Assembly (NCBI RefSeq): GCF_003987185.1
Contig: NZ_PIPS01000003.1
Span: forward strand, 186,001 to 250,000
From: Idiomarina aquatica
GTDB taxonomy: Bacteria > Pseudomonadota > Gammaproteobacteria > Enterobacterales > Alteromonadaceae
Length of the DNA: 64,000 nucleotides
Direction of reading: 5' to 3'
Shown in pieces: positions 27,571 to 36,466 of this stretch. How positions within the stretch are numbered: the stretch's first letter is position 1; the number at the start of each line of letters is the position of its first letter. The notes below the pieces were generated by a model that saw only the letters and a program-made list of their open reading frames with translations, had not been told where the DNA came from and searched no databases. Made by a program: the position numbers and the translations under genes.

Positions 27571-28422
27571 ATGGCTGCGCCGAATGCGCTTTACTCTCTC
27601 ATTGACGATCGTTTAAAACGTGATGAATTGCAACTGCCGGGATTGCCTGAAACGGCTGAACGAGTTCGTGATGCAACGCTTAACCCTAACTGCAACCTGC
27701 AAGATCTGGCGCGCATCATCCAGCATGACCCGGCGTTATCGGCACGGTTGATTCGGTTAGCAAACAGCGCCTACTTGGGGGGCCGGAGTAAAGCCGAGAG
27801 TTTGATGCAGGCACTGACCCGGATCGGTTTGCGTCGTATCCGCACACTGGCGCTGGCGATGGCGGTAGAGCAGGTATTTTGCCCAAAGAATGACATTGTG
27901 CAAGAGTTCTCGGCGGACTACGTTCGCCAGACTCGGGAAATTGCTGCCGCATCGGTGATTATCACGCGACATTTGCAACAGCGTGGTATTGGACACCGGT
28001 TACACCAGGATGTCGCATTATTAGCCGGTATGGTGTCGCGTATTGGGTTAGCCCCGATACTAAAGCTTGCCGACGAATTTGACGACAGTTTTGCTAATCC
28101 ATCGTTGATTAACGAGACCATGAAGAGTTTCGGTGCGCGGTTGGGTGTGGATGTGCTTAAACACTGGGAGTTCACGCCAAATCTGATCCGTGTTCCTCAC
28201 TATTTCCGCTGCGGCAGAATAAAATTACTGGATGATGCCATTGTCATAAACTATTGCGATATTGTGCATTTGGCGAGCCTTCTGACCGGCAATGCCGAAC
28301 CCGATGTAAACGCGATGACGGTGGCTGAATACGAACAGCGTGAGGTGATTCCTGCCAGCGGGTTCTGGCAGGAAGAGGCTATCGTACAAGATTATCGTGA
28401 CATGCTCGAAACGCTTAGTTAG
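27571..28422 (+). CDS. HDOD-domain protein
   Basis: The 283-residue protein is a single HDOD domain: LPGLPETAERVRD, IIQHDPALSARLIRLANSAYLGG and MQALTRIGLRRIRTLALAMA are typical of this HD-related family. The catalytic HD pair of true HD-GYP enzymes is not seen. HDOD proteins act in signalling and stress responses by unknown means. I choose the ATG at 27571 (MAAPNALYS), preceded by AAAGGACAAGG, instead of the upstream in-frame start at 27496. Its 3' end overlaps rdgC by 8 bp. Confidence 0.85.
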   Translation: MAAPNALYSLIDDRLKRDELQLPGLPETAERVRDATLNPNCNLQDLARIIQHDPALSARLIRLANSAYLGGRSKAESLMQALTRIGLRRIRTLALAMAVEQVFCPKNDIVQEFSADYVRQTREIAAASVIITRHLQQRGIGHRLHQDVALLAGMVSRIGLAPILKLADEFDDSFANPSLINETMKSFGARLGVDVLKHWEFTPNLIRVPHYFRCGRIKLLDDAIVINYCDIVHLASLLTGNAEPDVNAMTVAEYEQREVIPASGFWQEEAIVQDYRDMLETLS

Positions 28423-29317
28423 CGTCGCTGGTAAAGGCTCTGACGAGATCGTCGTAGAGTTCACCGATTTGCGCAGACACCAGCATGAAGTCGGCGTCGA
28501 GCTTTTCCTCAGGGCTTGGGTCGACTAAGTCATCCTGGGCGTCCATCAGAATGTCTGTGGCCTTTACCCGTTTCAACGCAAAGTCGGTTTCCAAAATAAA
28601 CTCAATGTTTTCCTGCCACACCAAGCCCAGACGGGTAACTTGTTTGCCGGCTTCGATATGAGCCTGGATATCGTCACGGGTCAGGTCTTCGTTTTTACAC
28701 CGTAAGATACCGCCATCCTGCTGTGGTGACCGCAACTCGGCTTCGTCTCCAAAATCGAAGGCCGCGGGTAGGTCGTTGCGTTTTAGCCAGTCAGTCATGG
28801 TCAATTCGGCGGCTTCTGCCGGGCTCACCGGCTGCACCGGCAATGAGCCCAGCGTAGAACGCAACAAGCCGAGAAAATCTTCGGCTTTATTTGCGGCCGA
28901 TTCATTAATGATGACTAACTGACGCTTCAAATCGATATAGCCCCAACTCAAGCGATAACGACTAAAGGCTTGCGGTAACAGTTGATGGATTAAATCCTCT
29001 TTGAGGTTTTGTTTTTCTTTTCGATTAACAGGGCGTCCCTCAGCCTCTTGTATTTGCCGGACTTTCTCTTCCAGTTCGGCATTAATCACGGCCGCCGGCA
29101 AAACCTTCTCTTCGCGTCGTGCACAGAGTAAATGGCAATCGTTGAGAACATGAGTCAGTGTTTCGTGATCAGCGCCAAACGGTGAGAACCAGCCAAACGT
29201 AGACTGCTCCTGACGCCCGCAGGGACGAAATAAGTGCTCGCCTAATTTATTCTCGAAGTCGTCAGGCAATGCAAACTCATCGCTGAAACGATAAAAACGT
29301 AAATTCCTAAACCACAT
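28415..29317 (-). CDS. rdgC: Recombination-associated protein RdgC
   Basis: The 300-residue protein begins MWFRNLRFYRF and contains RPCGRQEQSTFGW and LPAAVINAELEEKV, the conserved RdgC blocks. RdgC is a ring-shaped, nucleoid-associated DNA-binding protein that limits RecA filament formation in E. coli. Its length is normal (303 in E. coli). It lies 36 nt downstream of an orphan sensor kinase gene in the same direction. Confidence 0.96.
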   Translation of the reverse strand: MWFRNLRFYRFSDEFALPDDFENKLGEHLFRPCGRQEQSTFGWFSPFGADHETLTHVLNDCHLLCARREEKVLPAAVINAELEEKVRQIQEAEGRPVNRKEKQNLKEDLIHQLLPQAFSRYRLSWGYIDLKRQLVIINESAANKAEDFLGLLRSTLGSLPVQPVSPAEAAELTMTDWLKRNDLPAAFDFGDEAELRSPQQDGGILRCKNEDLTRDDIQAHIEAGKQVTRLGLVWQENIEFILETDFALKRVKATDILMDAQDDLVDPSPEEKLDADFMLVSAQIGELYDDLVRAFTSDAN

Positions 29318-29353
29318 AGATAGGTTCTCTCTATTGATAGACTAAGAGCTGGA

Positions 29354-31099
29354 TTAGCTAAGAATAATAATCGGAAACGAAAACTCGTAGGTTAGCCCAT
29401 TACCGGCTTCGCTACTGGCGTCAATGTCGCCTTTTAGTGTCTGCGTTACCAGGTTTCGCACAATGTGCGTGCCTAAACCACTGCCACCCTGGTCGCGCTT
29501 GGTGGTAAAGAAAGGATCAAATAAGTGCGCCAACTTGCTTTCATCAAGGCCGCGGCCGTCGTCACTGTAGTGGACATGCAGTCTATCCTGCTGACCGTCA
29601 TGTTGCGGTGTCACTCTAATCCACATATTACCCGCTTCAATGCCTTCAAAACCATGCACTAACGAGTTCATAATGAGGTTGGTGAAAATTTGCGAGATGG
29701 CGCCGGCTGGACAGCGAACGTATAGATCCTGCGGGCATTCTACATGAATTTGGTGTTGGGTTTTCTTAAGTTGAGGCTGTAGTGATTGGATCAGGTCTTC
29801 GATGTAGCGCTTGAGGTTGATATCGCGGATCGCATCAGACGCCTGGTCGACAGCGACTTGTTTAAAACTGCTGATCAATTCAGACGCACGTTGCAGGTTA
29901 TTATCCAGTAAGTTAAGACTTTCACGTCCTTCGCTGATAAATTTCTGCAACTGTGGCTGGGTAAGCTGTTTGGATTCCAGCGCGTGAGCAAGTTCGTCCA
30001 GTTTTTCCTGCAAAAAGGACGTTGCCGTGACACTGATGCCGATTGGCGTATTCACGTCATGGGTGATGCCGGCAACGAGTCCACCCAAAGACGCCATTTT
30101 TTCCGACTCGACCAACTGCTGTTGCGTTTCTTTCAGATGCTGTAATGAGGCTTCCAGGCGTTGATTGGATTCACGCAGGGTTTTTTCAATGGTGCGGCGC
30201 TGGCTGATTTCTCGCTCTAGCTTTTCCTGACGCAGCTCGAGTTCGTTTTTGCGTTGTTCGAGATCCAGCATTACTTGACTTAATCGAGATGTTTTACGCG
30301 CGACTTCTTGTTCGAGAATGGCATTCTGTTCATCAAGCTGTCGATTGGCGAGCTTCAGCTTATGCTGCGTTCGTTCCAGGTCGTCCTGATATTCCTCGAT
30401 ATTATCAATCAGTTGGTTATAGGCATGTTCGATCAGTACCAGTTCATTATTGTGCTGGTCGTGCAGGCGTACGCGCGAGGCTTCCAAATTATCCAGCCGA
30501 AACGAGCGAATCTGCCGGGTCAGATCATTCAGTGGGCGGTTGAGCATCCGGCTGAACGCCAGCGAGAACAAAATCAGCAGAAAGGTGCTTTTAATGATGG
30601 CGTTACCAATAATGAACGCGAGGCTAAGTTTGATCCGGTCAATGGCGATATCGCGGGTGGAAAACAGCGTTACATCGCCGACCCGGGTAGAGTGCCCGGA
30701 GAATTCAAAAATTAACGTATCAAAGTAACCAAAAATTCCGTTTTGCTCCGGCAACATATAGCCATCAACCGTCTGTTCCGGCAGTTCTTCCACCGACAGC
30801 GTTTCACCCAGTTGCACGACAATATTACCGCTGTCATCCCGGATCAGCACGCCGGCGATGGCAGGAATGCTGATGAGTCCATCGGCGATGCTATCGATCT
30901 GGGGGTTGTTAAATTCCCATAAAGAACGTGTTAACGAACCACTGAAGGTACTTTGCTGGTTCTGTAACTCGGAAATAAGGGCACGCTTGGTATCAAAGTA
31001 TTCCGCTCCAATCTGGATCGCTGTCACCATCAGTGTCAGCAAAAAATACACTGACAGAACGCGGGTTAGAAGAGAGGTAGAAATACTTTTATTGGCCAT
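29354..31099 (-). CDS. Orphan membrane sensor histidine kinase
   Basis: The 581-residue kinase has an N-terminal membrane helix, a periplasmic sensor (about 30-160), a second helix and a HAMP domain (about 185-240). A long coiled coil (about 235-335) leads to a HisKA-like domain with GGLVAGITHDVNTPIG (His347) and an HATPase with HYSDDGRGLD and GGSGLGTHIVRN. No response regulator gene lies beside it. I prefer the ATG at 31099 (MANKSIS), because the longer frame begins with GTG at 31132 and adds only polar residues. The signal is unknown. The Pho-box array upstream of the divergent operon lies 85 bp from this start, so shared phosphate control is possible. Confidence 0.85.
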   Translation of the reverse strand: MANKSISTSLLTRVLSVYFLLTLMVTAIQIGAEYFDTKRALISELQNQQSTFSGSLTRSLWEFNNPQIDSIADGLISIPAIAGVLIRDDSGNIVVQLGETLSVEELPEQTVDGYMLPEQNGIFGYFDTLIFEFSGHSTRVGDVTLFSTRDIAIDRIKLSLAFIIGNAIIKSTFLLILFSLAFSRMLNRPLNDLTRQIRSFRLDNLEASRVRLHDQHNNELVLIEHAYNQLIDNIEEYQDDLERTQHKLKLANRQLDEQNAILEQEVARKTSRLSQVMLDLEQRKNELELRQEKLEREISQRRTIEKTLRESNQRLEASLQHLKETQQQLVESEKMASLGGLVAGITHDVNTPIGISVTATSFLQEKLDELAHALESKQLTQPQLQKFISEGRESLNLLDNNLQRASELISSFKQVAVDQASDAIRDINLKRYIEDLIQSLQPQLKKTQHQIHVECPQDLYVRCPAGAISQIFTNLIMNSLVHGFEGIEAGNMWIRVTPQHDGQQDRLHVHYSDDGRGLDESKLAHLFDPFFTTKRDQGGSGLGTHIVRNLVTQTLKGDIDASSEAGNGLTYEFSFPIIILS

Positions 31100-31183
31100 A
31101 AAAGGGTAACAATCGCTGGTTATTATGATCACTCGTTATAGTGAGTAAGCTAAAGCATTACGAAAGCTAACGCAATAAAAAGG

Positions 31184-31250
31184 GTTGTCACAAAGCTGAC
31201 ATAAAGCCGTCATTAAGTTGTCACGAAAATTCACTAAAGTTGTCGCATCT
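31184..31250 (+). promoter_or_regulatory. Pho-box array (six 11-bp units) before the TonB cluster
   Basis: Six 11-bp units follow each other in exact phase from 31185: TTGTCACAAAG, CTGACATAAAG, CCGTCATTAAG, TTGTCACGAAA, ATTCACTAAAG, TTGTCGCATCT. The PhoB site is built of 11-bp direct repeats of CTGTCAT type plus an A/T-rich spacer. This is the best Pho box in the window. Confidence 0.88.
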
Positions 31251-31301
31251 CTAATTTCAGGTGGTTTACATCACCTTCATTCAAGCGAAAAGGTCCACAT
31301 C

Positions 31302-32078
31302 ATGAGGTTGTTAGCAACAGGTACCGCGTTAGCTCTCGCAGCCACATTGTCTCTACCAGCGCAGGCACAAGATCAGAGTCTTGAGCCGGTAGTTGAGAAT
31401 GCCGCGGAGATAAACCAATCAGCGCGTCAGTCACAGCTGACCGTTGATAATATTGCTGAATCAATGCAAGAGCGTTTACAGCAATACAAACAGATCATGA
31501 AAGAGATTGACGGTTTACAAGTCTATAGCCGTCAGTTACAGCAGCAAGTTGATAATCAACAACAGGAAATGTCTGACCTGAACGAATCCATCGATCAGGT
31601 GAGCTTTGTTGAGCGTCAGGTTACGCCGCTGATGATGCGCATGATCGAATCACTGGAAACCTTTGTTGAGCTCGATGTGCCATTTTTGGCCGAGGAACGC
31701 GAACAACGTATCAATGGACTGAAAGAGCTGATGCAACGTGCCAACGTTGAGGTATCCGAGAAATTCCGTCGGGTCATGGAAGCCTATCAAATTGAAACCG
31801 ATTACGGTCGCAACATCGAAGCTTACACCGCTGAGCACTCGGTGAATGGCGGCGAAAAACAGGACGTTACCTTCCTGCGTATCGGTCGTGTAGCGCTGAT
31901 TTACAAGACCCGCGACGGCCAACACTTAGGCATCTGGGACCAGCAACAACGCGAGTGGAAGCCACTCGACAGCAGTCACCTTATTGCCATCGACCAAGCC
32001 ATCAGCATTGCGCGGAAACAGAAAGCGCCGGATCTGCTGATGTTACCGCTTTTAGCCAATAAAACATCAGGTCAGTAA
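31302..32078 (+). CDS. DUF3450 periplasmic protein of a TonB energy-transduction cluster
   Basis: The 258-residue protein has a signal peptide ending in PAQAQDQ (cut near residue 20). A long coiled coil follows (about 40-110, MQERLQQYKQIMKEIDGL and QLQQQVDNQQQEMSDL), then a globular end with FLRIGRVALIYKTRDGQ. These features fit DUF3450, whose genes lie in front of ExbB/ExbD/TonB genes in marine gammaproteobacteria. I choose the ATG at 31302 with AAAAGG upstream, because the longer frame would start inside the Pho-box array. It is the first gene of a six-gene operon, 12 nt before the next. Confidence 0.88.
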   Translation: MRLLATGTALALAATLSLPAQAQDQSLEPVVENAAEINQSARQSQLTVDNIAESMQERLQQYKQIMKEIDGLQVYSRQLQQQVDNQQQEMSDLNESIDQVSFVERQVTPLMMRMIESLETFVELDVPFLAEEREQRINGLKELMQRANVEVSEKFRRVMEAYQIETDYGRNIEAYTAEHSVNGGEKQDVTFLRIGRVALIYKTRDGQHLGIWDQQQREWKPLDSSHLIAIDQAISIARKQKAPDLLMLPLLANKTSGQ

Positions 32079-32090
32079 AGGAGCCTCGCT

Positions 32091-33467
32091 ATGTTACGTC
32101 GTTCGATGAAAAAGATAACTGCGGCTTTGGCGGCTACCTTAATGACCGCATCGGTCAGCGCAGCCCCGGCACCGCAAGAACCTATTAACCTGGATCAGTT
32201 GTTGCAACAGTTGCAGCAAGGGCAGTTTTCGCAAAGCGAAGAAAACCAGGCACGTGAAGCCCGTTTTCGCCAACAGGAAGCCCAGCAAAAGCAGATCCTT
32301 GAAGACGCCATTGCACAACGCAATCAACTGGAACAGCTGGCTTCTGATCTGGAAACCGAGTTTGAAGGCAACGAAACCCAGTTGGCAAACTTAGAAGAAA
32401 ACCTGACTCAGAGCATGGGCTCATTAAAAGAGTTGTTCGGTGTCTTACAACAAGTGACCAGTGATGCGTCGGGCAAATTCCAAAACTCTGTGGTATCCGC
32501 ACAGTTCCCTGGCCGTGCAGAGCAGTTGACCGAGTTGGCGGAGAAGATCGGCAGTTCGTCGAAGCTCCCAACCATCGAAGAAATCGAAACCGTTTGGTTT
32601 GCGCTGCAACAGGAAATGACCGAGTCCGGCAAAATCGCCGAATTTGAAGCTATGGTTACCGAAGCGGACGGTGAAAAGGAAACACAAGACGTGGTTCGCG
32701 TGGGTACCTTTAACCTTGTCGCAGACGGCAAATACCTCGAATACAACAGCACCACCGGTAATATCGCCGAATTAGTCCGTCAGCCGGCAGGGCGTTACCT
32801 GCAGTCAGCGGAATCCTTGCAAGAGGCGGATTCGGGCGTTGTGACCTTTGGTCTGGACCCAACCGGTGGTTCGATCCTGGGCTTGTTGGTGCAGGCGCCG
32901 AGTCTGAAAGAACGTGTGCAACAAGGTGGCACGGTCGGTTACATCATTTTGGCATTAGGTGTGGTCGGTCTGTTATTCGCGCTGGAGCGTTTTGTGTCGC
33001 TGATGCTTATCGGCAACAAAGTAAAACGTCAGTTGAAGAAAGAGCAGCCGAGTGCGGATAACCCACTGGGTCGTGTGATGTTAATTAAAGACAAATACCC
33101 ACAAGCAGATACCGAAACGCTGGAGCTTAAACTCAGTGAAGGCATCTTGCGTGAAGTGCCTAAGATCACTCGTAACCTGACGTTCATTAAGATCATCTCG
33201 GTGGTAGCACCGCTGATGGGTCTGTTGGGTACCGTTACCGGTATGATCAACACCTTCCAGGCCATTACCTTGTTTGGTACCGGCGACCCGAAACTGATGG
33301 CCGGTGGTATCTCACAGGCGTTGGTCACAACGGTGCTGGGTCTGGTGGTTGCGATTCCAATGACCTTGTTGTTCGCGATGCTTCACACGCGCAGCAAGAA
33401 CATGATCCACATCCTGCAAGAGCAAGCTTCAGGCATTATTGCGGAGCGTTCTGAGCGAGGAGCATAA
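32091..33467 (+). CDS. MotA/TolQ/ExbB-family protein with long periplasmic coiled-coil head
   Basis: The 458-residue protein has a signal peptide or first helix (ATLMTASVSAAPAP) and a periplasmic coiled-coil region (about 30-110). A folded stretch follows with QFPGRAEQL and EIETVWFALQQEM, and then the ExbB core starts at about 278 (GGTVGYIILALGVVGLLFALERF). The pore motif appears as APLMGLLGTVTGMINTFQ and GGISQALVTTVLGLVVAIP. Ordinary ExbB is about 240 residues, so half of this protein is an added head that may contact the DUF3450 partner. ATG 32091 or ATG 32106 could be the start. Confidence 0.88.
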   Translation: MLRRSMKKITAALAATLMTASVSAAPAPQEPINLDQLLQQLQQGQFSQSEENQAREARFRQQEAQQKQILEDAIAQRNQLEQLASDLETEFEGNETQLANLEENLTQSMGSLKELFGVLQQVTSDASGKFQNSVVSAQFPGRAEQLTELAEKIGSSSKLPTIEEIETVWFALQQEMTESGKIAEFEAMVTEADGEKETQDVVRVGTFNLVADGKYLEYNSTTGNIAELVRQPAGRYLQSAESLQEADSGVVTFGLDPTGGSILGLLVQAPSLKERVQQGGTVGYIILALGVVGLLFALERFVSLMLIGNKVKRQLKKEQPSADNPLGRVMLIKDKYPQADTETLELKLSEGILREVPKITRNLTFIKIISVVAPLMGLLGTVTGMINTFQAITLFGTGDPKLMAGGISQALVTTVLGLVVAIPMTLLFAMLHTRSKNMIHILQEQASGIIAERSERGA

Positions 33468-33470
33468 GGC

Positions 33471-34001
33471 ATGTTATTCCTCATTGAATTCAGTCACGCA
33501 CTGCGTGACTTTATCGAGGCCGGCGGGCAAGTCCTGCTGGTCATCGGAATCCTCATCTTCACCATGTGGTTGATGATTCTGGAACGCATTTTCTACTTCC
33601 TTCGCGGTCATCGGGCTCGGGTAAAAGAGGCTCTGACGCGTTGGCAGCAGCGAGAAGATAAATCGTCCTGGAATGCCGAACAGATTCGGCAGGCGATGAT
33701 TTCCAGAGTCGCGTTGGGGCTAGGCGGAAATTTGCCGGTCATTAAAGCCTTGGTTGCACTGTGTCCGTTACTGGGATTGATGGGAACCGTTACCGGCATG
33801 ATCGAAGTATTCGACGTGATGGCGATCACCGGCACCGGTAGTGCGCGGTCGATGGCATCGGGGGTATCAAAAGCCACCATCCCGACAATGGCCGGCATGG
33901 TGGGCGCGTTGTCCGGCGTGTTTGCGGCGACCTGGCTACAGCGCACCACGCGCCGTGAAAAGATGAAGTTAGAAGACCGAATTTTACTTGAGCGTCATTA
34001 A
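33471..34001 (+). CDS. exbB: ExbB-type biopolymer transport protein
   Basis: The 176-residue protein has three membrane helices and the proton-channel motif ALCPLLGLMGTVTGMIEVFD with KATIPTMAGMVGALSGVFAATWL. It forms a pentamer around ExbD and feeds proton energy to TonB. It follows the long ExbB-like gene by 3 nt and precedes exbD by 14 nt. Two ExbB-family genes in one TonB operon is typical of TonB2-type clusters in Vibrio and Alteromonadales. Confidence 0.9.
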   Translation: MLFLIEFSHALRDFIEAGGQVLLVIGILIFTMWLMILERIFYFLRGHRARVKEALTRWQQREDKSSWNAEQIRQAMISRVALGLGGNLPVIKALVALCPLLGLMGTVTGMIEVFDVMAITGTGSARSMASGVSKATIPTMAGMVGALSGVFAATWLQRTTRREKMKLEDRILLERH

Positions 34002-34015
34002 TTGGAGCGCCAACG

Positions 34016-34423
34016 ATGAAACAGCATTTTGCCAACTTAGTGGAAGAAGAAGAAAGCCAGATTGATATGACGCCGATGCTCGACGTTGTTTTTATCATGC
34101 TGATTTTCTTCATTGTTACCGCCTCTTTCGTAAAAGAGGCTGGTATTGACGTGAACCGCCCTGATGCATCAACTGCGGTGCAGAAAAGCCGTGCCAACAT
34201 TCTGGTTGCGATCAGCGAGAATAATGAAGTGTGGATAAATAAACGGCAAATCGATATTCGTGCCGTGCAAGCTAACATCGAACGTCTGTATGCGGAGAAC
34301 CCGCAAGGTTCGGTGGTGATTCAAGCCGACGAACAGGCCAATACCAAGACCCTAATCGAAGTGATGGATGCGGCGCGGTCGGCTGGCGTGTTTGATGTTT
34401 CTGTAGCAACGGACGAGCAGTGA
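34016..34423 (+). CDS. exbD: ExbD-type biopolymer transport protein
   Basis: The 135-residue protein has one membrane helix with the essential aspartate (QIDMTPMLDVVFIMLIFFIVT, Asp near residue 23) and a small periplasmic domain ending VSVATDEQ. With ExbB it converts the proton gradient into movement of TonB. It follows exbB by 14 nt and precedes the tonB-like gene by 1 nt, so translation is coupled. Confidence 0.93.
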   Translation: MKQHFANLVEEEESQIDMTPMLDVVFIMLIFFIVTASFVKEAGIDVNRPDASTAVQKSRANILVAISENNEVWINKRQIDIRAVQANIERLYAENPQGSVVIQADEQANTKTLIEVMDAARSAGVFDVSVATDEQ

Positions 34424-34424
34424 T

Positions 34425-35027
34425 ATGCGTTATTTAGCAGCGATTGTCGCCGCTGCCACCATCACTATCGGACTGTTTTATTTGATGCAGTCGTTGATCA
34501 GTGGTGGCGAGGGGGCGATGTCCGAACCGGTACGCGGCAGTGTGTTGGACTTTGTCCGCACGCCGGAGCCGGAGCAAGTTCAGGAAAAGGAGCGCAAGCC
34601 AGAGCGTCCGCCGGAACCTGAGCAGCCACCGGAAGACTTGCCGCAACCACAGATGGACAGTGATGTGGATGCGGACACCAGCGGCGGCTATGACTTTTCC
34701 GCCAATGTTGATGCCAGCGCCGATATTGGCAATGGTGCTTCATTACAGGCGTCTGACGGTGAGTACTTGCCGATTGTGAAGGTGCAGGCGACTTATCCAC
34801 GGCGAGCTTTGCAGCGTGGTATTGAGGGTTTTGTGGTGGTTGAATTTACCGTCACTAAGCAAGGTACCGTGAGAGATCCGCGCGTGGTTCAGGCAGAACC
34901 GCAGGGCATATTTGAGCAAGCGGCGCTGGATGCCGTCGTTAAGTTCAAGTACAAACCTCGCGTTATTGATGGCGAACCGGTTGAAGTGGAAGGGGTTCAA
35001 AATCGCATGACGTTTGAGATGAACTAA
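34425..35027 (+). CDS. TonB-family energy transducer (TonB2-like)
   Basis: The 200-residue protein has an N-terminal membrane anchor (about 4-22), a Pro/Glu/Lys-rich linker (about 42-80, with PEPEQ and RPPEPEQPPED) and a TonB C-terminal domain (about 105-200). That domain contains YPRRALQRGIEGFVVVEFTV, GTVRDPRVVQAEP and FEQAALDAVVKFKYKPRV. TonB couples inner-membrane energy to outer-membrane TonB-dependent receptors. No receptor gene is in the window, so the partner is unknown. Its Pho-box control suggests a phosphate-bearing substrate. Confidence 0.9.
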   Translation: MRYLAAIVAAATITIGLFYLMQSLISGGEGAMSEPVRGSVLDFVRTPEPEQVQEKERKPERPPEPEQPPEDLPQPQMDSDVDADTSGGYDFSANVDASADIGNGASLQASDGEYLPIVKVQATYPRRALQRGIEGFVVVEFTVTKQGTVRDPRVVQAEPQGIFEQAALDAVVKFKYKPRVIDGEPVEVEGVQNRMTFEMN

Positions 35028-35037
35028 GGAATTGGCC

Positions 35038-36300
35038 ATGAATACGATCCTGAAGACAATGGCAATGGCCGGTGTTGCGCTGTTTATCTCCGCGCAACCC
35101 GTGCTCGCACAGCAAACTGAGCGCGTCCCGGCGTTACGTGAAAAGGTGTACAGTCAATTGGCGCGGGCGCAGACCGTCGCTGACGAACAGGGCAACGCAC
35201 AAGGCATTGAAGTACTCAATGAGGTGGCGTCCCGCGCGGACAGCATGAACAGCTATGAACGAGCCATGTTGTGGAACTTTTTTGGCTTCATGTATTACGA
35301 CAATGGTGATACCGCCAAAGCCATCGATTATTTCGGTAAGGTTGTTGCAGAACAACCGATTCCGGAATCACTGCAGAAAAGCACCTTGTTCAGCTTAGCG
35401 CAATTGGCATTGAGCGACGGCCAGTATGATAAGTCACTGAATTATTTAGGGCAGTGGCGGCAACTGGCTGACGCTGATGAGTTGCCCAAAGCCTGGGTGC
35501 TCGAAGCGCAGGCGATGTACCAGAACGGCCGTTACCAGGATGCTTTAGAGCCGATTCAGAAGGCCATTGCGAAAGCCGAAGACGAAGGTGATGTTGCAAA
35601 AGAAAACTGGCTGATCCTGGCTCGTGCGATTCACTACGAACTGGGCCAAACGGACGGCGTGGCGAAGATGCTGGAGAAGCTGGTGGTGAATTACAGCAAA
35701 CCCGAATATTGGCTGCAACTGGCCGGTGTTTATGGGCAACTGGAAAAAAATGCCAAGCAACTGGCGGTGCTGGAAGCAGCCTATCAACAGGGCTTTGTCG
35801 AAAAACCATCCGAATTGCGTAATTTAGCGCAGGTTTATTATTTAAACGAACTGCCCTATAAAGCGGCTGAGATTATGGAACAGGGCCTAAGTAACGGCAA
35901 ACTGGACAATACCCTCAGTAACCGCAAGTTTTACGCCCAGAGTCTGATGCAGGCGAAAGAGTATGATGCTGCAATCGAAGCCTATCAGCAGGCAGCAGAG
36001 CTGGGTGATCGTGGCGACATGCTGGCGCAGGCCGCTCAACTGGCGCTGAATATTGATCGCAATGACGTTGCGCTGGAGCTTGCACAACAAGCGCTGGCGG
36101 CCGGTGAGCTAAAAAATCCGGGCAACATGTATCTGGTGCAGGGCATGGTGCATGTTAATCAAAAACAGTACCAGAAGGCCGTAGCGGCTTTCCAGTCGGC
36201 GCAGGATTATGAGGCCACCGAAGCAGCGGCATCACAGTGGGTTCGCTATGCCAAATCGCAACTGGAGTTTCAACAACAATTGGCTAACAACGACATCTAA
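35038..36300 (+). CDS. TPR-repeat periplasmic protein of the TonB cluster
   Basis: The 420-residue protein has a signal peptide ending in SAQPVLAQQ. Roughly nine tetratricopeptide-like repeats follow, such as AMLWNFFGFMYYDNGDTAKA, WVLEAQAMYQNGRYQDALEP and MYLVQGMVHVNQKQYQKAV. Genes of this kind close DUF3450/TonB operons in related bacteria and probably provide a protein-docking scaffold in the periplasm. I choose the ATG at 35038, behind AAGGA at 35026-35030. A second Pho-box array starts right after its stop codon. Confidence 0.85.
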   Translation: MNTILKTMAMAGVALFISAQPVLAQQTERVPALREKVYSQLARAQTVADEQGNAQGIEVLNEVASRADSMNSYERAMLWNFFGFMYYDNGDTAKAIDYFGKVVAEQPIPESLQKSTLFSLAQLALSDGQYDKSLNYLGQWRQLADADELPKAWVLEAQAMYQNGRYQDALEPIQKAIAKAEDEGDVAKENWLILARAIHYELGQTDGVAKMLEKLVVNYSKPEYWLQLAGVYGQLEKNAKQLAVLEAAYQQGFVEKPSELRNLAQVYYLNELPYKAAEIMEQGLSNGKLDNTLSNRKFYAQSLMQAKEYDAAIEAYQQAAELGDRGDMLAQAAQLALNIDRNDVALELAQQALAAGELKNPGNMYLVQGMVHVNQKQYQKAVAAFQSAQDYEATEAAASQWVRYAKSQLEFQQQLANNDI

Positions 36301-36363
36301 CTGACATCAAAACGTCACTTAACTGTCACATTGTCATAAAGTTGTCATAAAAAAGACATACCA
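36301..36363 (+). promoter_or_regulatory. Pho-box array before the porin gene
   Basis: Half sites CTGACA (36301), ACGTCA (36312) and CTGTCA (36323) are spaced by exactly 11 bp. After an 8-bp step, TTGTCA (36331), TTGTCA (36342) and AAGACA (36353) again follow at 11 bp. Two adjacent PhoB-type sites therefore lie about 105 bp before the porin start. Confidence 0.85.
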
Positions 36364-36466
36364 TGGACACAGATCAGTAATGAATCTGTAACTTGTGCTG
36401 TTATGCAGTATACTTTCAGCACAATTTAATGTTCCATTAAGTTTGCGTTTAGATAGGGTCTTTTTT

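Noticed and set aside
34498-34800. Open frames on both strands within the TonB linker region
   Set aside because: Repetitive Pro/Glu codons keep other frames open; the TonB-family frame has the domain evidence.
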